Of a stretch of 64,000 nt of DNA, positions 1 to 13,423 are shown in pieces. Location of the stretch: the NCBI GenBank assembly GCA_026686845.1, contig JAIVEN010000012.1, positions 684,501-748,500 of the forward strand, in the 5' to 3' direction. The notes below the pieces were generated by a model that was not told the DNA's origin, did no database searches, and saw only the letters and a list, made by a program, of their open reading frames with translations. The translations under genes were made by a program, and so were the position numbers. This DNA is from Adenanthera pavonina. Taxonomy: Eukaryota; Streptophyta; Magnoliopsida; Fabales; Fabaceae. Position 1 is the stretch's first letter. Every line of letters begins with the position of its first letter.

Positions 1-1346
1 AGACTGATTCCAAGACATCACCAAGCTCATCTCACACTAGTGCACCCAGCCAAAGGTAACACTAATACTTGGATTTTGGTTCTCGTTCCCCTTGACCACT
101 GCAAATTGGTGGTGATTTTAGGGAAGGTACTGTCCACTGAAGTCTTGCTTTCCTGGCCATATGAGAGACTTTAATAATAGGGATCTCTTCATTATTTCAC
201 CATATCATATCATATCACTACCACCCGATCCACGTTTCCTCATAATGTTCATGTAGTGGTGATATTCGTGCCATATCACTATATAATCATCATCATCATG
301 TTTCTCAATGTCATGCTATGAACTCATGTAATGTCACATCATCATCATACATAATTATTATCATTTATTGTAATGTCTAGCCGTGTGCATGCCACGATAT
401 ATAGAAAAACCATATACACATATAATAATATCATGGTATAAATGGAAACATTTATATATACACATATATACTAACATATATTACACACAATACAAACATT
501 CAATTATCTTAGATTGTCAATACCACACACATGATTCCATAAGCTTCTTAGATTGCCAACACACAACTCAAACTCCTCCGATCAACCAAACAACCACTAC
601 AATACCATAATATCTCAATTAACATAATATACAACTTGACCAAAAATCCATAGCTCAACCAATTATGCTTAACCCAGCATTCCAATACTATTTTCATGCA
701 TCATTGAGCTCCTAATGATGATTCAAATCATAACTAACCACACATTTCGGATTCCTAATTTCCTTAACCAAAAAAAACCTAAGGTTAGGCTTAAACCATA
801 GATACTCCTTCTAAAGCTCATACCCAAGTATCATTAACACTAAATCACACTTCAATGATCCCATTTATTTAATCAATGGATTTAAGCCAAAATTGAAAAC
901 CCAAATTTATACCTGAAAATCCAATTCAAAACCGAAGAAAAATAGAGAGGGAAGAGCAAGGATTACTTACCAAGCAAGATCGAAGCCTCTAAAGTCCAAA
1001 AATCACCCCCAAAGTCTAGATTTCCTAAACCTTAACATAGCTCCCTTGGTTCTCTCTTCATTTCTTTCTGCTTTGACATCTGATACACTTCTAATTTATG
1101 AAAATTCGAGGTCTAGTGCCATGGCGGCAGGTAAGTTCATTGTGGCGTGAAGCCCTTTTTGTCTGAAAAGTTTTCCAAAGTTGAAGCTCATTCACCGTGG
1201 CGACCCTGTGTCTTCCCGAGGTGTGGAGCTTCTTTGCCTCCACTTTAATTTTCTTCCACCCTGGCTCCTTTGGTCCTACACACATCATCAATTGTACTTC
1301 ATTAGCTAGAAACTAAGTTTGAGATAATGTAATGTGGGTTGTTACA
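1..1346 (-). mobile_element. Tekay-type LTR fragment (runs off the window's left edge)
   Basis: The sequence aligns by eye with the inner and right part of the Tekay LTRs at 25639-28104 and 37992-40245. Shared landmarks are the block 'ggtggtgattttagggaaggt', the ATC/CAT microsatellite patches near 200-360, and the terminal ...GTTGTTACA at 1346. It lies in the same orientation as the minus-strand Tekay element. The left end is outside the window, so target duplication and solo status cannot be tested. No polypurine tract follows 1346, which fits a solo LTR. ORFs inside are short and not conserved. Confidence 0.85.
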
Positions 1347-1908
1347 ACAAGCATGAGTAAAACCCAAAAATAACAAGCATGAGTAAGAGCTCACGAGTAA
1401 CCATGCCTTCATTCCACGTGTGTTGGCCTTCACACGGGGCTAGTATCTCATAAAACACCTTGATAGCCAGGTGTTAACCATGGCACCATGGGTTAATGGA
1501 TTTGTCATTAGCAACTAGCGTTATGAATCAATCCCTTTAGAACCATTTCAAGCATGCATCTAATTTCATATCATCAAATGAAGAACCTATTAGATATTGT
1601 ATCTCTATGTTGCTTATGCGTGGGTGTACTATAGACATGGTTATTTAAAAAAGAAAAATTAAAGATCTTTTCAATTCCAGTGAAATAGATGTGGGGAAAT
1701 GTGAGAGGTTTGAATGCAAAAATGGGAAAGCATGAAAATTTATATTTTTTAATTAAATAATACCAACACCCAATATTCCTTTTTTCTCTCCCTCTATTAT
1801 TGTGCAAATAGATTTTCTATGTTTTCATATTTCTCTTCCTCTTCACACTCCAGCCTTTAGTTTCTTTTCAATTTACGGATGTTCGTCTTCCTTAAATTTT
1901 AGCAACTA
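1347..1908. other. unassigned AT-rich spacer
   Basis: No recognisable gene or repeat boundary. The 13-mer CAAGCATGAGTAA occurs twice (near 1349 and 1372). The stretch leads into the first copy of the tandem array. Confidence 0.4.
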
Positions 1909-2205
1909 TTGTCTCCTTTAAGTGGTGAAAAAATATGCAACTATTGTCTCCTTTACGTATTCTATGTATTGTGCTTATATATATATTTGGACAAGACAAA
2001 TGAAATGAAGGAGGAAGACAAAGCCACGTTAAATATTGCCTGTAGATTGATGGAAAATATTTAGTACAATGATTATTGTAGGGCATTAGTGAAAAAAATT
2101 ATTGCTCTAATTATTTAGTACAATGATTGATATAAGGAAACATACATTATTATAAAAATAAGAAAATAGGTCAAATGGGAAAAAAATTAGTAATGCTACT
2201 AATTA

Positions 2206-2266
2206 CTCTAAATTTTGGACCGAAAAATACTTGTCTAAATTGCCCTGTATTTTAGACCAGAGGGAG
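2206..2266. mobile_element. Stowaway-like MITE relic
   Basis: A 61-bp block flanked by TA on both sides. The right end, read inward, is CTCCCTCTGGTCTAAAATAC, the familiar Stowaway-type terminus. The left end (CTCTAAATTTTGGACCGAAAAATAC) resembles a mutated version of it. Too short for a typical full MITE, so probably internally deleted. Confidence 0.45.
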
Positions 2267-3402
2267 TATATGTTATCTCCTTTAGATGATGAAAAAATAT
2301 GCAACTCTTATCTCATTTATGTGGTCTATATATATAGACAGGATAAATGAAATGAAGGAGGAAACAAAGCCACATTAAAAGACTATCCTTACATATTTGG
2401 AAAGCATTTAACATAACTTTTAATGCAAGGTCACATGGGAAAAATTAATGCTTCAAATATTTTGTAATATGAATTATATTTAGAACCATACAAATTCTTT
2501 AGAATATGAAAAGAATATTGTCATATCCCAAAATTTCTTATTTTAATGGCTTGAATATGCTAGGAAAGTTATGAGAAACTAAGTAAGGATTTAGAAAGAA
2601 TATGAATTTATTTGTCAATAAGTTATGATTTATCCAGCAAAAGTATATTGATCAGCCTTGAATAAATTCTATGATACATGAGAATATTTATTTGAGGCTT
2701 GAGCTAATTTATTGAAGCAAGAATAGATCAAAATAATTTTTAAGAATGGAGAAATTTTATTAGTTATTACGGCCCAGTAGTCAGCTCTAGGTGAGCTGTA
2801 AAATTTTTATTAAAGGATTATTGGGCTCAGATAATGTTTTCAAGTCCAATAGAGTGAGAAATAATAATTATTGTGCCTAAGATAATATTTCCTAGTTCAA
2901 AAGGAATTAAAAGAGAATTTATGAGATTTAAGCCATGATTTCACCAGAAAATTATACTTATTGGCCGTGAATAAATTCCCTAAGATATGTAAATATTTAT
3001 TTGAGAATTGGGCTAATTTAGTAAGATGAAAATAGCTCAATATAATTTTTCCAAGTCATGGAAAAATTTATAGCACATAAAATTGTGCAAGTTAAATACT
3101 AAATTAGAGAAATTCATGTACTTTCTCCAATTTCTCTAATATCTCACCATTAGAACATCATGGAAATCATTCTTAACCATTCATCATCTTCAAACCAGCA
3201 AGAACAGAAAGGGTTTAAGGAAGCTTTGTGCATGAAAGGTCAAGGAAATTTGAGAAAACAAGAGTAGAGGTAAGATCACACATGATTCAAGCTTTTCTCC
3301 ATGAATTTTGAGTTATTTTCTCTTGAATCCCAATATGGTAAAACCCTAGCCTTGTGATATAATAAAGAACATGTTGTTTAGTGATTGAATCATGGTTAGA
3401 TA

Positions 3403-5880
3403 TGTAATATCCCAAAATTTCACTGGATACTAAGTAATGAAAGAGTAAGAAATGAATGATAGTATGAAATGTACAAGAAATACGTGAAAACGGATAGACA
3501 TTGTTTTGCGTGAAATAGGGCAAAGCGGTCACTTTTTTCCGTTTGGTGGAAAAATGTGAAAATTATATTTTCACTCCTAAAAAAATATAAAAAATGACAT
3601 CCATGTCCCAAAATATATAAAAATTACGTGGAAAATAAATAGAAAAGTCCTTAGGAAAAAATATACCTAATAACTCGAAAGTTTCAAAAATTATAATTAA
3701 ACCCTGGGTCAAGAGCAATTTTATAAATATGTAAAATTACTATCAAAATGAAGCCATCGATGAGAGAAGTCTAATGGTATATGGCATTGAGGGTTAATAT
3801 TCAAGAATAAGGAAATAATCAATGTCGAGTGTCCAAAAGTAACAGTAAATTAATAAAGTAAACTGTTGGTCCTACCGATGGTTAAAAGGTAACTAGGACA
3901 GGATATGGACCATACACAAATATCATTTGGGATAAGATAATTATGAAAATATAAAAATAAAATTTGAATAGTCCTATAGTCCAAAAATGCTAACTTAGTA
4001 TAAAGACAATTTTATCGGTATTGTTAAAAAGTACCCAGATTGAGATATTGGATAAAAAAAAATCAAGCAATTTTGGGACACCTCAAGCTCTCTTAGGCAT
4101 GACTTTTCTGCAGCATATGAGGCCAAAGAATATTTTAGTATTTCTTGAAAATACTTCTTAAAGAAGATGGCAAAAAGTAATCAAGGATAAGCCAAAAAGT
4201 GACCATGATTAGCTAATTAATTAAGCACATAATTAACCACTTAAACCCTTCTCTTTCTTCTTCATTTCACGTGTGAATCAGGAGCCAAAACAGAGGAAGA
4301 AAATGCAAGAAAAGGAAGGAAGGAGGGAGAAAAGGAAGAAGAATCAAAGGAAAATTGAAGCACAAGCTGGTAAGATTCTGTACTACTACCTTAAGCTTAC
4401 TATCTATGGCTTTCAAAGCATGTTTTATGGATTAGTTTGGCTTCCTCTTCACCTTAGGTTTTCATCCAAATAAGGGTTTTAGCAAGGGAATGATTTTTTG
4501 AACCAATAAACTTAGGGAAAAGCTTAGATTAACCACTAGAAGCATGAATCCATGGATGGTTTGAAGTGATTTGAAGGAAATCTCTTTTAATCACTTGGAG
4601 CAGATTTTGGCCAGAACAAGGGGAGTATTTAGGGTTGGAATTTCATGATTTTGATCCCAAAAATGGATTCCCCATGGTCCAAAATCTTAAGAACAAGTGT
4701 GTTGTACAAAGAAAGATCAAAGGAGTGTTAAGTGAAAAATTTGGGTTTTAGTGAGTAATGTATTATGTAACTCATGAATCCAATGGCTAAATTGGTTCAA
4801 TGATGATGTGGATAGGTTCAAGAAGGTTTTGGAAAGCTTTAAAAGTGGTGGACCAAGTTTGAAAAGCAAGGGAGCATCATAACGTAGTTAAATCCCCATA
4901 CTTGCAATATGTTATCATATATGTTTCCAATGAGTTTCTTGCTTAGCCATGTGTTTAAAATGATGTTTTGTGATGAATTATGTGTATTGGCAGAGTTGAT
5001 TGAGGGGCATTATGATCCCGGGATGTCCAATTTTGAAATGAAACTCTACCAAAATTTTTATGAAATTATGTGACACAAATATGCTAATGTGTTTCAAACA
5101 TGTTATCTTGATGCTATATGCTTAATGTGATAATATGATGCCATGCTTGGGTGTTAACTATTGAGATTCTTTGAATCTCACCCTCTCATATATTAACCAT
5201 GAATAGGTAGTAATAATGGCAAGACCTCCAAGGAAGAGAAAGGAAAGGAGAAAGCCATTTGATCATTAGTTTGGTAATACTTGCATGGGCTATGAACTTC
5301 GAACTTTTATGTAAATTTGTAAAGATAATGTTGGAAATGTTTCTTAAAGTTTTTATGTTACTTTAAGTCTTAATGAGTGTTTGGCATGATATGAATGGGA
5401 ATTATATTCATGTAAATGCCATCACTTTTGTTTTGCTAAGCATTAGGATATGAATGGTTATTTTGACCTCCATGGAGGCAATCCACTATTGTTGAGACAG
5501 TTGTAATGTGAAGTATGAATGATATATATATATATGGTTTAATAGGAAGAGCTTTCCAATGGTTCAGAGAACACTCAAATTGGATGTGTGTGCAATATTT
5601 GGTAGATTTTTATATTTAATCCCAATTAAAATGACTATTTTGCAGTTTTCATATAAATTCTGAGATTTCACAATGTTTGCTATTCAGATCAGTACAGTCA
5701 TTGCTCTAACTTATATTTTTTCCATGTAGACAAAGTTATAAACAATTCCTAGAGACTTGAATCACATGCATACGATTTTTTTTGATTTAGTTATAATTTT
5801 TTGAAATTTAATCGGAATAAGTAAATTCGAATAAATGAATAATAACCAAAATTGGAAAAAATTTATTATGGTATTTATTG
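3403..5880 (+). mobile_element. Tekay-like solo LTR 'B', 3' truncated, nested in LTR A
   Basis: Starts TGTAATATCCCAAAATTTCA and aligns along its length with LTR G (60978-63519): the hairpin at 5163-5179, 'caagacctccaaggaagagaaagg' near 5220 and 'agagacttgaatca' near 5750. Similarity stops near 5880, about 85 bp before the expected GGTGTTACA end, so no duplication partner for AGATA (3398-3402) is found. LTR A resumes at or just after this point. Short ORFs such as 4273-4473 are LTR sequence, not genes. Confidence 0.8.
5163..5179 (+). other. conserved LTR hairpin (LTR B)
   Basis: GAGATTC-TTT-GAATCTC, a perfect 7-bp stem, just upstream of the 'ccatgaatagg' block. One of seven positionally equivalent hairpins in Tekay-type LTRs here. 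Confidence 0.75.
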
Positions 5881-6439
5881 TTCATGGATGAACAATAACC
5901 ATAGCTAGAGATGAATTTGATAATTCTGAGACCATATTGGATTTCTCATGAAAAAGTACATGGAATATAGGTATTATTCATAATTTTTGAGCTAAGAATG
6001 AATTTTTGGTGAATTTTTGAAGAATTAGGGTTTAATTATGTCCAAATTGAGAATTATGAGGAATTTGAATTGTGGGAATGATCTTATGGCTCCATTTGGA
6101 TTGGTTATTGATATGAATATGTTATACATGTTGTATAGGTGAAATTAAGCCTAACATCATATTGGGGAACTACTTGAATTCAAGCCAATTATAAGCTAAA
6201 GTAATGGTAGTGATTATATATATTTATGTGAAATCTGTATTTAATGTCTTTGCATTGTTTGCCATGCTTGCTTGGTGATTTGAGACTAGAATGAATGTTA
6301 TATAATGCTTGGAATGGTTATGGCCACATTGAATTCCTTACTTGAATTACCAAGTTTTATTATGTATGTTGTGCATGGCTATGTTAGTGTAAGGTGAAGA
6401 CTTGATATTTGATTTAATGTATGCTATACATAATTGCTA

Positions 6440-6462
6440 CTAAGGTTTGCCCAAAACCTTAG
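6440..6462 (+). other. conserved LTR hairpin (LTR A, different stem)
   Basis: CTAAGGTTT - GCCCA - AAACCTTAG: a perfect 9-bp stem at the place where other LTRs have GAGATTC/GAATCTC. Preceded by 'ttgcta' and followed by 'ccatgaatagg' as in LTR B. Confidence 0.75.
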
Positions 6463-7462
6463 CCCATTTCCCATGACTCACCATGAATAGGTACAAGAGC
6501 TCTAATGGATAAAGGAAAGGAGAAAGAATGAATGTGAATTGTTATTTATGTCTTACTTTTATATGAAGTTGTAAAATACACAATATTATGTTAATGTTGT
6601 AGAAAATGTATGAGAATTCCCAGTTCTGGATTTTGTGATATGAAGTTATGTTCTACCAAGTTTCATGCCAAAATGAGTTCATTTGCATGGGTTTTGGCAA
6701 GCAAATTGCAATATTTATTGAAAAATATCATTTTCCAGACGTATCTGTCTAGTTCATCTCTGTTCTGTACTTAATATGATGTTATGTTTCTGGAATTTTT
6801 ACACCAAATAGAGGACATATCAAGATTTAAAAGGACACATAATTGACTCCATTTGGAATTATGTAGAGAAAGTTATGATTTTTCAAATTTAAGACAGATG
6901 CTGGAATTTGTAGAAAGATCAAATAATAGGGGAAATTTGGTGAATTAAACTGTATTAACTGGCACAATGAATGCTTCTGGAATTATTTTTCTCATGTAAA
7001 GGATTTAAAGACATTTAAGTGAACACTTGAATCACCTCGGAGGAGTTTTTTAGAATTTTATGAATTTTTAAAGTTGGTCAAAAATCTGACAAATGCCATA
7101 TGAATAGTAACCCGAGAAAAAGAAAAATTATTTTGTGATTTTTGATCTTCTAATGATTCAAGTGCAAGAGAAATGATTCCAAATTACTTGTTTTCAAGTA
7201 TGATCAAGTATAAAAGTAAGTTATGACAAATATACAAAATTTTGGATCTATTATGTAGTTGTAAATATCATGTGCACATTAAAAAGGTAATAAAACTTAT
7301 GTGGCTCATTACGAGAGACTTGGCAATTTGGAGTAACTTGATTTTAAAACAACATATTTCTTCTTTCTTCATTTTTTTTTCAAAACCAAAGTTTGTATCT
7401 TGGAAATGAGAGCTCTGATATTTTCATAATTTTTTTAAATGACTCATTTAGGAAAGTTTTTA

Positions 7463-7641
7463 GGGAGAATTACACTCGAGTCTCTTGTAAAAAATTTTAT
7501 TACAATAAAGATCATTGATAACTAAACTTCAACAGATTGATTGTAAATTTATTATAATAAAGTGTGAATTCTAATAGATTAGTTGTCTATAAACTTTACT
7601 ATAATTAAGTCTCTTACGAGGGACTCTAGTCAAATTATTGC
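7463..7641. mobile_element. Mutator-like MITE, about 179 bp
   Basis: Terminal inverted repeats of about 23 bp can be matched: the left end contains AATTACACTCGAGTCTC and the right end, reverse-complemented, AATTTGACTAGAGTCCC. The flanking 9-mers are AAGTTTTTA (7454-7462) and AAGTGTTTA (7642-7650), 8 of 9 identical; a 9-bp duplication is the mark of Mutator-type insertion. Removing the block restores the normal length of the array unit. No coding capacity. Confidence 0.6.
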
Positions 7642-9489
7642 AAGTGTTTATTTCTTGGTATAACAATATGCATGGTATCTTGCACTCCTAAATCAAATTC
7701 AAGCATTGACAAGCCTAACGAAGCTAGTTTCAATATTATTTTTTTATTTATAAGATTCAAACATTTCGACCTTATTTAATTGAGAAAATGTTGTATCATT
7801 TGCTTATATGAATTAAATGCTAAGATGTAGCTTTTATTTGTTATCTCCTTTAAGTGGTTAAAAAAATATGCAACTATTATCTCCTTTATGTATTGTGCAA
7901 ATATATATTCGGACAGGACAAATGAAATGAAGGAGGAAGACAAAGTCACATTAAAGATTGTCTTTAGATTGATGTATAATATTTAGTACAATGATTAATA
8001 TAGGGTATTTTTGGAAAAAAATTATTGCTCTAAACATTTTACAACATAACTTTTATTTTAGACCAAAAAACCTATTTAGAAGTAAAATGAATATAAAAAT
8101 TAATTTAGAATCTGGAAATTATATTTAATATGTGGTTTCGAATATCAAGTATAAAAAGATGATAAAACTCGTGTGGCCTATTAAGAGAGAGACTTGAAAA
8201 TTCAAAAGAACTTGATTTTCAAAACAATATTTTTTTCTTTTTCTTTTTTCTTTTCAAAAAATTGAAGTTCATATCTTAGAAATAAGGGCTTTGATATTTT
8301 TAGTAATTTTTAAATGACTTATTGTGGATAGTTATTATTTCTTGAGACAACAATATGCGTTGCATTTGCTACTACTGTATTAGATTCAAGAATTGATAGG
8401 CCTAAGTGGAGGTAATTTCAATAAGATTTTTTTTTTCATTTACAAAATTCAAACATTTTGACCATATTTAATTGAGAAATGGTTGCCCCATTTCCTTAGA
8501 TATTGTTGTCATACAACTTTTGTTTGTTAACTCCTTTAAGTGAACAAAAAATATGCGGCGATCATTTCTTTTATGTGGTATATATATAGAAATGAAGGAG
8601 GAAGACAAAGCCACATCAAAAATTGTCCTTAGGCTAATGGAATACATTTAGTGTAATGTTCAATGCAAGGGCATTTTGAAAAAAAAAATTAATGCCATGA
8701 AATTTCAAGATGATTTATACTTAGGACCATAAAAACATTTTAGAATGTAAAATGGATGCAAAGAATTTTGAATCTATAAAAGATATTTATTATATATATG
8801 TTTGCAAATTTCAGGTGTCAAAAGGTAATAAAACTTGTACGGCCCTTTAAGAGACAAACGTGGCAATTTGGATAAATTTGATTTTTAAAAACATTATTAT
8901 TTTTTCATTGTTTTTCTCAAAACAGAAGTTTGTATCTTTGGAATGAGGGCTTCGATATTTCCAAAATTTTTTAAATGACTAATTTAGGATTTTATTTCTT
9001 GATACAACAGTATACATGACATCTAGTACTAATGAATCAAACTCATGCAAGCTTGGACAATTCTAATCAGAAGTAGCTTCAATATGAAATTTTTTTATTT
9101 ATAAGATTCCATCCTTTCAAGCTTATTTAATTGAGAAAGGATCGTACCATTTGCTTAGATGAATTTGTTGAATGTTGACACACAACTCTTGTATGTTATC
9201 TCCTTTAATTTAAATGGTCAAAAAACTATGCACCTATTATCTCATTTATGTGGTTTACATATATAGACAAGACAAACAAAATGAAGGAGGAAGACAAAGC
9301 CACAATAAAAGCTGTCATTATGTTGATGGAAAACGTTTAGTATAATGTTTAGCGGAAGGGCATTTGTGGGGAATTTAATGCTCTAAACACTTTGTAAGGT
9401 AACTTACACTATTTAAGGTCATGAAATCTTTTTAGAATATAAAATGGATATAAAGACTTTTGGATTTAAAAATGAAACGTATTATATAC

Positions 9490-11250
9490 TAACAAGCATA
9501 TAGCTCATTTGGCAAGGGGTACTAGTTTAACTAGAGTCTCGAGTTTAAGTCATAGATATTCAGCTTTGTTGAATACTCCTTGGAAGAGCTTTGTGTCATT
9601 ATGTTCCTGCCAAGCTCAATTTAAATTAGTCGATGTCTCATGTGAATCTAGTTATCAAGTGTTAGCTCTGTTGGTTTCCCAAGAGGGGGGTAAATTGGAA
9701 AGCTTGAATTTTTTCTGCAAAAGTATAATATAATAGAGCGGTGAAAACAAAATATGTAGAAAAACAAAGTGCAAAATGTAATGAGATAATAAGCAAGGTA
9801 TAAGAAGAAGGACACAAGAATTTATCCTAGTTCGGTCTCTTTCTCTTAACCTATGTCCAGTCCTCAAGCTACCACTTAAGATTTTCCATTATCTTGCAAG
9901 AATTCAGTGGGCTCGTTGCAATATCACAGTATATCTTTGTGCTCTGTTCCAAGAGCTTACCATTTTTCTTTCTGCACTCTAACTAAGTGCTTCTCAAACC
10001 CCTTATAAAGTTTCCTCATAAGAAAATCTTTCTTCCAGATGAAGATAAGATTGTTTATAGTGAATGAACTCTCTAATGTAGAGTATATTTGACAGTTGAA
10101 GTGTAGTTTATGAAATGGGAAAGAGTAGAAGGCTTTGATAGAGGATTATGACAGAGTTTTAGTATATACAAAGTAAAATCATTATCCATATCTTCAAATG
10201 AAGTTCTATTTATAGATTTATGTCTTAACTATACGTTAGAGACAAGATCTAGCTGTTAGAGATATTACCTAACGATCACTCTATAAAACTATCCATTCAC
10301 CAACTGCATTCAATGTGTCTGACATCTAATGTTCAAACTTTGGAGTGCCAATAGACGAATTTCACAGAGACCGTAAGTTAAAGACTTTAACGTTAAACTT
10401 TGAAGTTTGTCTGTTCTAAAGCAAAATTCAAATTTTCATCTTTGACAAGTATTTCCATGTTAGATCATACGAATTTTCAAGTTTAAAGTTCTTTTGATAA
10501 GTGTAAACAGTTGTTCCATTTTTCTACAGTACTTTTAAAATTTGAATTTTGGTGCCCAAAATTCATCTATCAGTGAGCAATTCAATATGGCACAAAAGTT
10601 CTTCTGTTCGAAATTCAAATTTGCAAAAATCAAAGTTTGTCTATCAGAGAGTAACTTTTATCAGACTTACACCAAAGTTCAAATTTCAGAAGACCGAAGT
10701 TTGTCTATTAGAGAGACACCTAAACAGACTTACACATTGTTCTTCTAAAGTTTGAATTTTCAAAACTAAAGTTCGTCTGTCAGAAAACTAATTTGAAACT
10801 TTTTTTGAATTTCACTTTCAGATGAATTTAGACATATCTACAAACAAATTTTTCAATTTTCACAACTTGTGTTTTACCCAAAATTCAAATTTTCATGGTC
10901 TAAAATTAATCAGTTAAAGGTAATAACTTTGTAAGTTCGAATTTTAGCCTTCAAAGTTTGAATTTTCAAGGTAACATGAAGTTTAACACCTCAAAATTTG
11001 TCTGTTAGTAGGTATTTCTCAAATACATTATGAGTTAACATAAAATCACATTTTAAAACAATTGTGTACAAGATCAAAACATTTTACTTATGTAGATTCA
11101 ATGAGAAATCCTACAACTAATCTTATACTCATTTTTATTGGATTTCTTCACTTCAAATCTTTTGTACACCTTTGATATCTTCTTTCCAAGCTCCAGTTGG
11201 TTTGAAATCATCAAAACACTTGATTCAACAGCAGGTGCTTCACAAAAAAA
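9490..11250 (+). mobile_element. tRNA-derived SINE, split by a SIRE solo LTR
   Basis: Foreign to the array unit on both sides. The head holds a pol III A-box-like TAGCTCATTTGG (9501-9512) and, after 'agtctc', a degenerate B-box-like GAGTTTAAGTC (9541-9551). The body 'aatttaaattagtcg...tctcatgtgaat' resembles plant Au-type SINEs. The body runs to 9659. The tail GCAGGTGCTTCAC plus about ten A's lies at 11231-11252, beyond the inserted LTR. The array resumes after the poly(A) with 'gatatttattatgtgg', similar to the left flank '...gtattatata', a weak target duplication. Family assignment is from memory of Au-like SINEs and needs a search. Confidence 0.5.
9660..11230 (-). mobile_element. SIRE-lineage solo LTR, minus strand
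   Basis: On the plus strand it opens with 'tgttagctctgttggtttcccaag' and closes with '...gaaatcatcaaaacacttgattcaaca'. These are reverse complements of the end and start of the SIRE LTR at 13424-15086. Related AAATTTGAATTT and CAGACGAA-type motifs recur between 10340 and 11000. No internal sequence is attached. Flanking 5-mers TCAAG and GCAGG agree at only 3 positions, so the duplication is decayed or an end is off by a few bases. It sits in the 3' part of the SINE. Confidence 0.8.
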
Positions 11251-13423
11251 AAAGATATTTATTATGTGGTTGCTAATATGAGGTGTCAAAAGATAATAAA
11301 ACTCGTGTGACCCATTAAGAGACAAACTTGGCAAATTTGAATAACTTAATTTTCAAAACAAAATTGTTTTCTTTTTTTCCTTTTTTTCCTAACAAATTAA
11401 AGTTCATATCTTATAAATGTGGGCTCTAAGAATTTTGGAATTTTTTAAATGACTTATTTAGGAAAGTTTTTATTTCTGGATAAAACAATATGCATGACAT
11501 CTACTATTATTGAATCACATTCAAGTATTGATAGGTCTAATCAGAGGTAATTTCAATATAAATTTTGTTATTTACAAAATTCAAACCCTTTGACCTTACT
11601 GAATTGAGAAATGGCCATATCATTTCCTTAGATAATGTTGGCATAGAACATTTATTTGTTAACTCTTTTAAGTGGTCAAAAAATATGCAACTCTTACCCT
11701 CTTTGCATGGTATGTAGAAATGAGGAGGAAGACAAAACCACATAAAAAATTATCCTTAGGCTAATGGAAAACATTTAGTGTAATGTTTAATGCAAGGGCA
11801 TTTGTTGAAAAAAAATTAATGTTCTAGACATTTTGCAACGTGACTTATGCTTATGACCATTAATAAACATTTTTAGAATGTAAAATCCATGTAAAGACTT
11901 TTAAATCTAGAAAATTTATTTATTATGTGGTTCGAAATATCAGTTGTCAAAAGATGAAAAAATTCGTACAACCCATTTTTCATTAAGAGACAAACTTGAC
12001 AATTTGGAGCAACTTGATTTTCAAAAACCATATTTTTTTCATTTATTTTCAAAACATCTTTGAAATGAGAGCTTCGATATTTTAAGAATTTTTTAAATGA
12101 CTAAGTGTTGGAGATTGTGCCATAAGCTAATCATTATATTATGAATATTGTACTTCATTATGAAAAAAGGAGCTTTTTCTTTTATAACATTATTATATTG
12201 TTTGTATGTTTTTCTTTATAATAATAATATCCTTGTAGAAATCATTTTATCTTAAACATTCCTAGTCATTTATCTTTGTGGGAACAATGATGAACTAAGA
12301 CTAGCATGTTTTTGATTAATGATTGTGTGTTAATTATGTATGAAGATACAAATCAAAATCATAAGATCCTGTTAGGGAACAGGTGCAAGATCGACCTGTC
12401 ATGAGAGATAGCTACATGGATCAGGTCATAAACATATCTCATATATATAACCGTACCACCGAGCCCTCAGACCTAGGATTACCATAGCTTGATACATGAG
12501 GAACATTGTGCTTTGGCATAGTCAAAAGTTACCTTTAATCGGGTGATTATAAAGGCTATGATCAGGCATAGTGTAATTTATGTAGAGAAAGATGAATGGT
12601 CAAGATGGAATTTGTTCCTCTGATTAATGGAGAGATATATCTAGGCCCCTTGATGAGTGAGATTGAGAAATACATGGTCATGGTCGAATGGAAGGGTTTC
12701 CATTTGTTCTGTCGGTCTACTCGGAGACCGAGAAAGTAATGGTCGAGTAAAATAAGGGTGATGTTTTCATGCCTCGTACTTAACCTAGATATCGTGAGAC
12801 GAAAGGGATGTGATAAGGTTGTACGATTGGTTGCATTAGATCACCGATTTCATATGATTTGGGTAGTTATAATGTCTTGCTAAATGCCACTTGTGACTTG
12901 TAGGTACAATAGTGTCATTAGCCCACTACTAACGTCATATGGGCCTGCTGGGTTGCACACAAGAATGAACCAACTAAAGATAAAATGTCTAAATTCATTG
13001 AACCTGGAATTCATTGAACCTAAAATGTATCCAGGTTCAATGAATTTATTCTTCAATTTAGGGTGGAGGAATTTTATAAATAAATATATTTGATATATAT
13101 TTTATAAAATTCAAAATATATATATGATATATTATATATTTAATATATTTCAAAATATATATATCATTTAATTAATTAAATGGATTATTTTTAAACTTAA
13201 TTCTATGTAATAGATTTAAATTTAAACTAATGTGATAATTTAAATTTGATTTATGAGATAAATAAATTTAAATTTGATTCTAGATTTATATTAAATAGTT
13301 AATTTAGATTTAGTCTATTAGATAGATTTAAATTTAAACTAATCTACTTAATTAAGATTTGATTTAATTTAAATAATTACTTTAAATTAAACAAATCAAA
13401 AACCCCATCTATATAAGGATAGA

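Larger units (their letters stand above)
2519..7228 (+). mobile_element. Tekay-like solo LTR 'A' (split by LTR B)
   Basis: Begins TGTCATATCCC and ends TTATGACA, flanked by the perfect 5-bp duplication AATAT (2514-2518 and 7229-7233). After removing LTR B (3403 to about 5880) it is about 2.2 kb. Flanking array sequence on the two sides belongs to one repeat unit, so this is an insertion into the array. Inner landmarks in the order of the other Tekay-like LTRs: a hairpin at 6440-6462, then 'ccatgaataggtacaagag'. The absence of internal element sequence marks it as a solo LTR left by LTR-LTR recombination. Confidence 0.85.

Noticed and set aside
383..610. 75-codon ORF
   Set aside because: Inside a Tekay-type LTR; corresponding ORFs in the other two LTR copies (27148-27342, 39411-39746) differ in frame and length.
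5879..5894. perfect palindrome TGTTCATGGATGAACA as a separate functional site
   Set aside because: A single occurrence at the ragged end of LTR B; it may mark the truncation breakpoint but nothing else supports a function.
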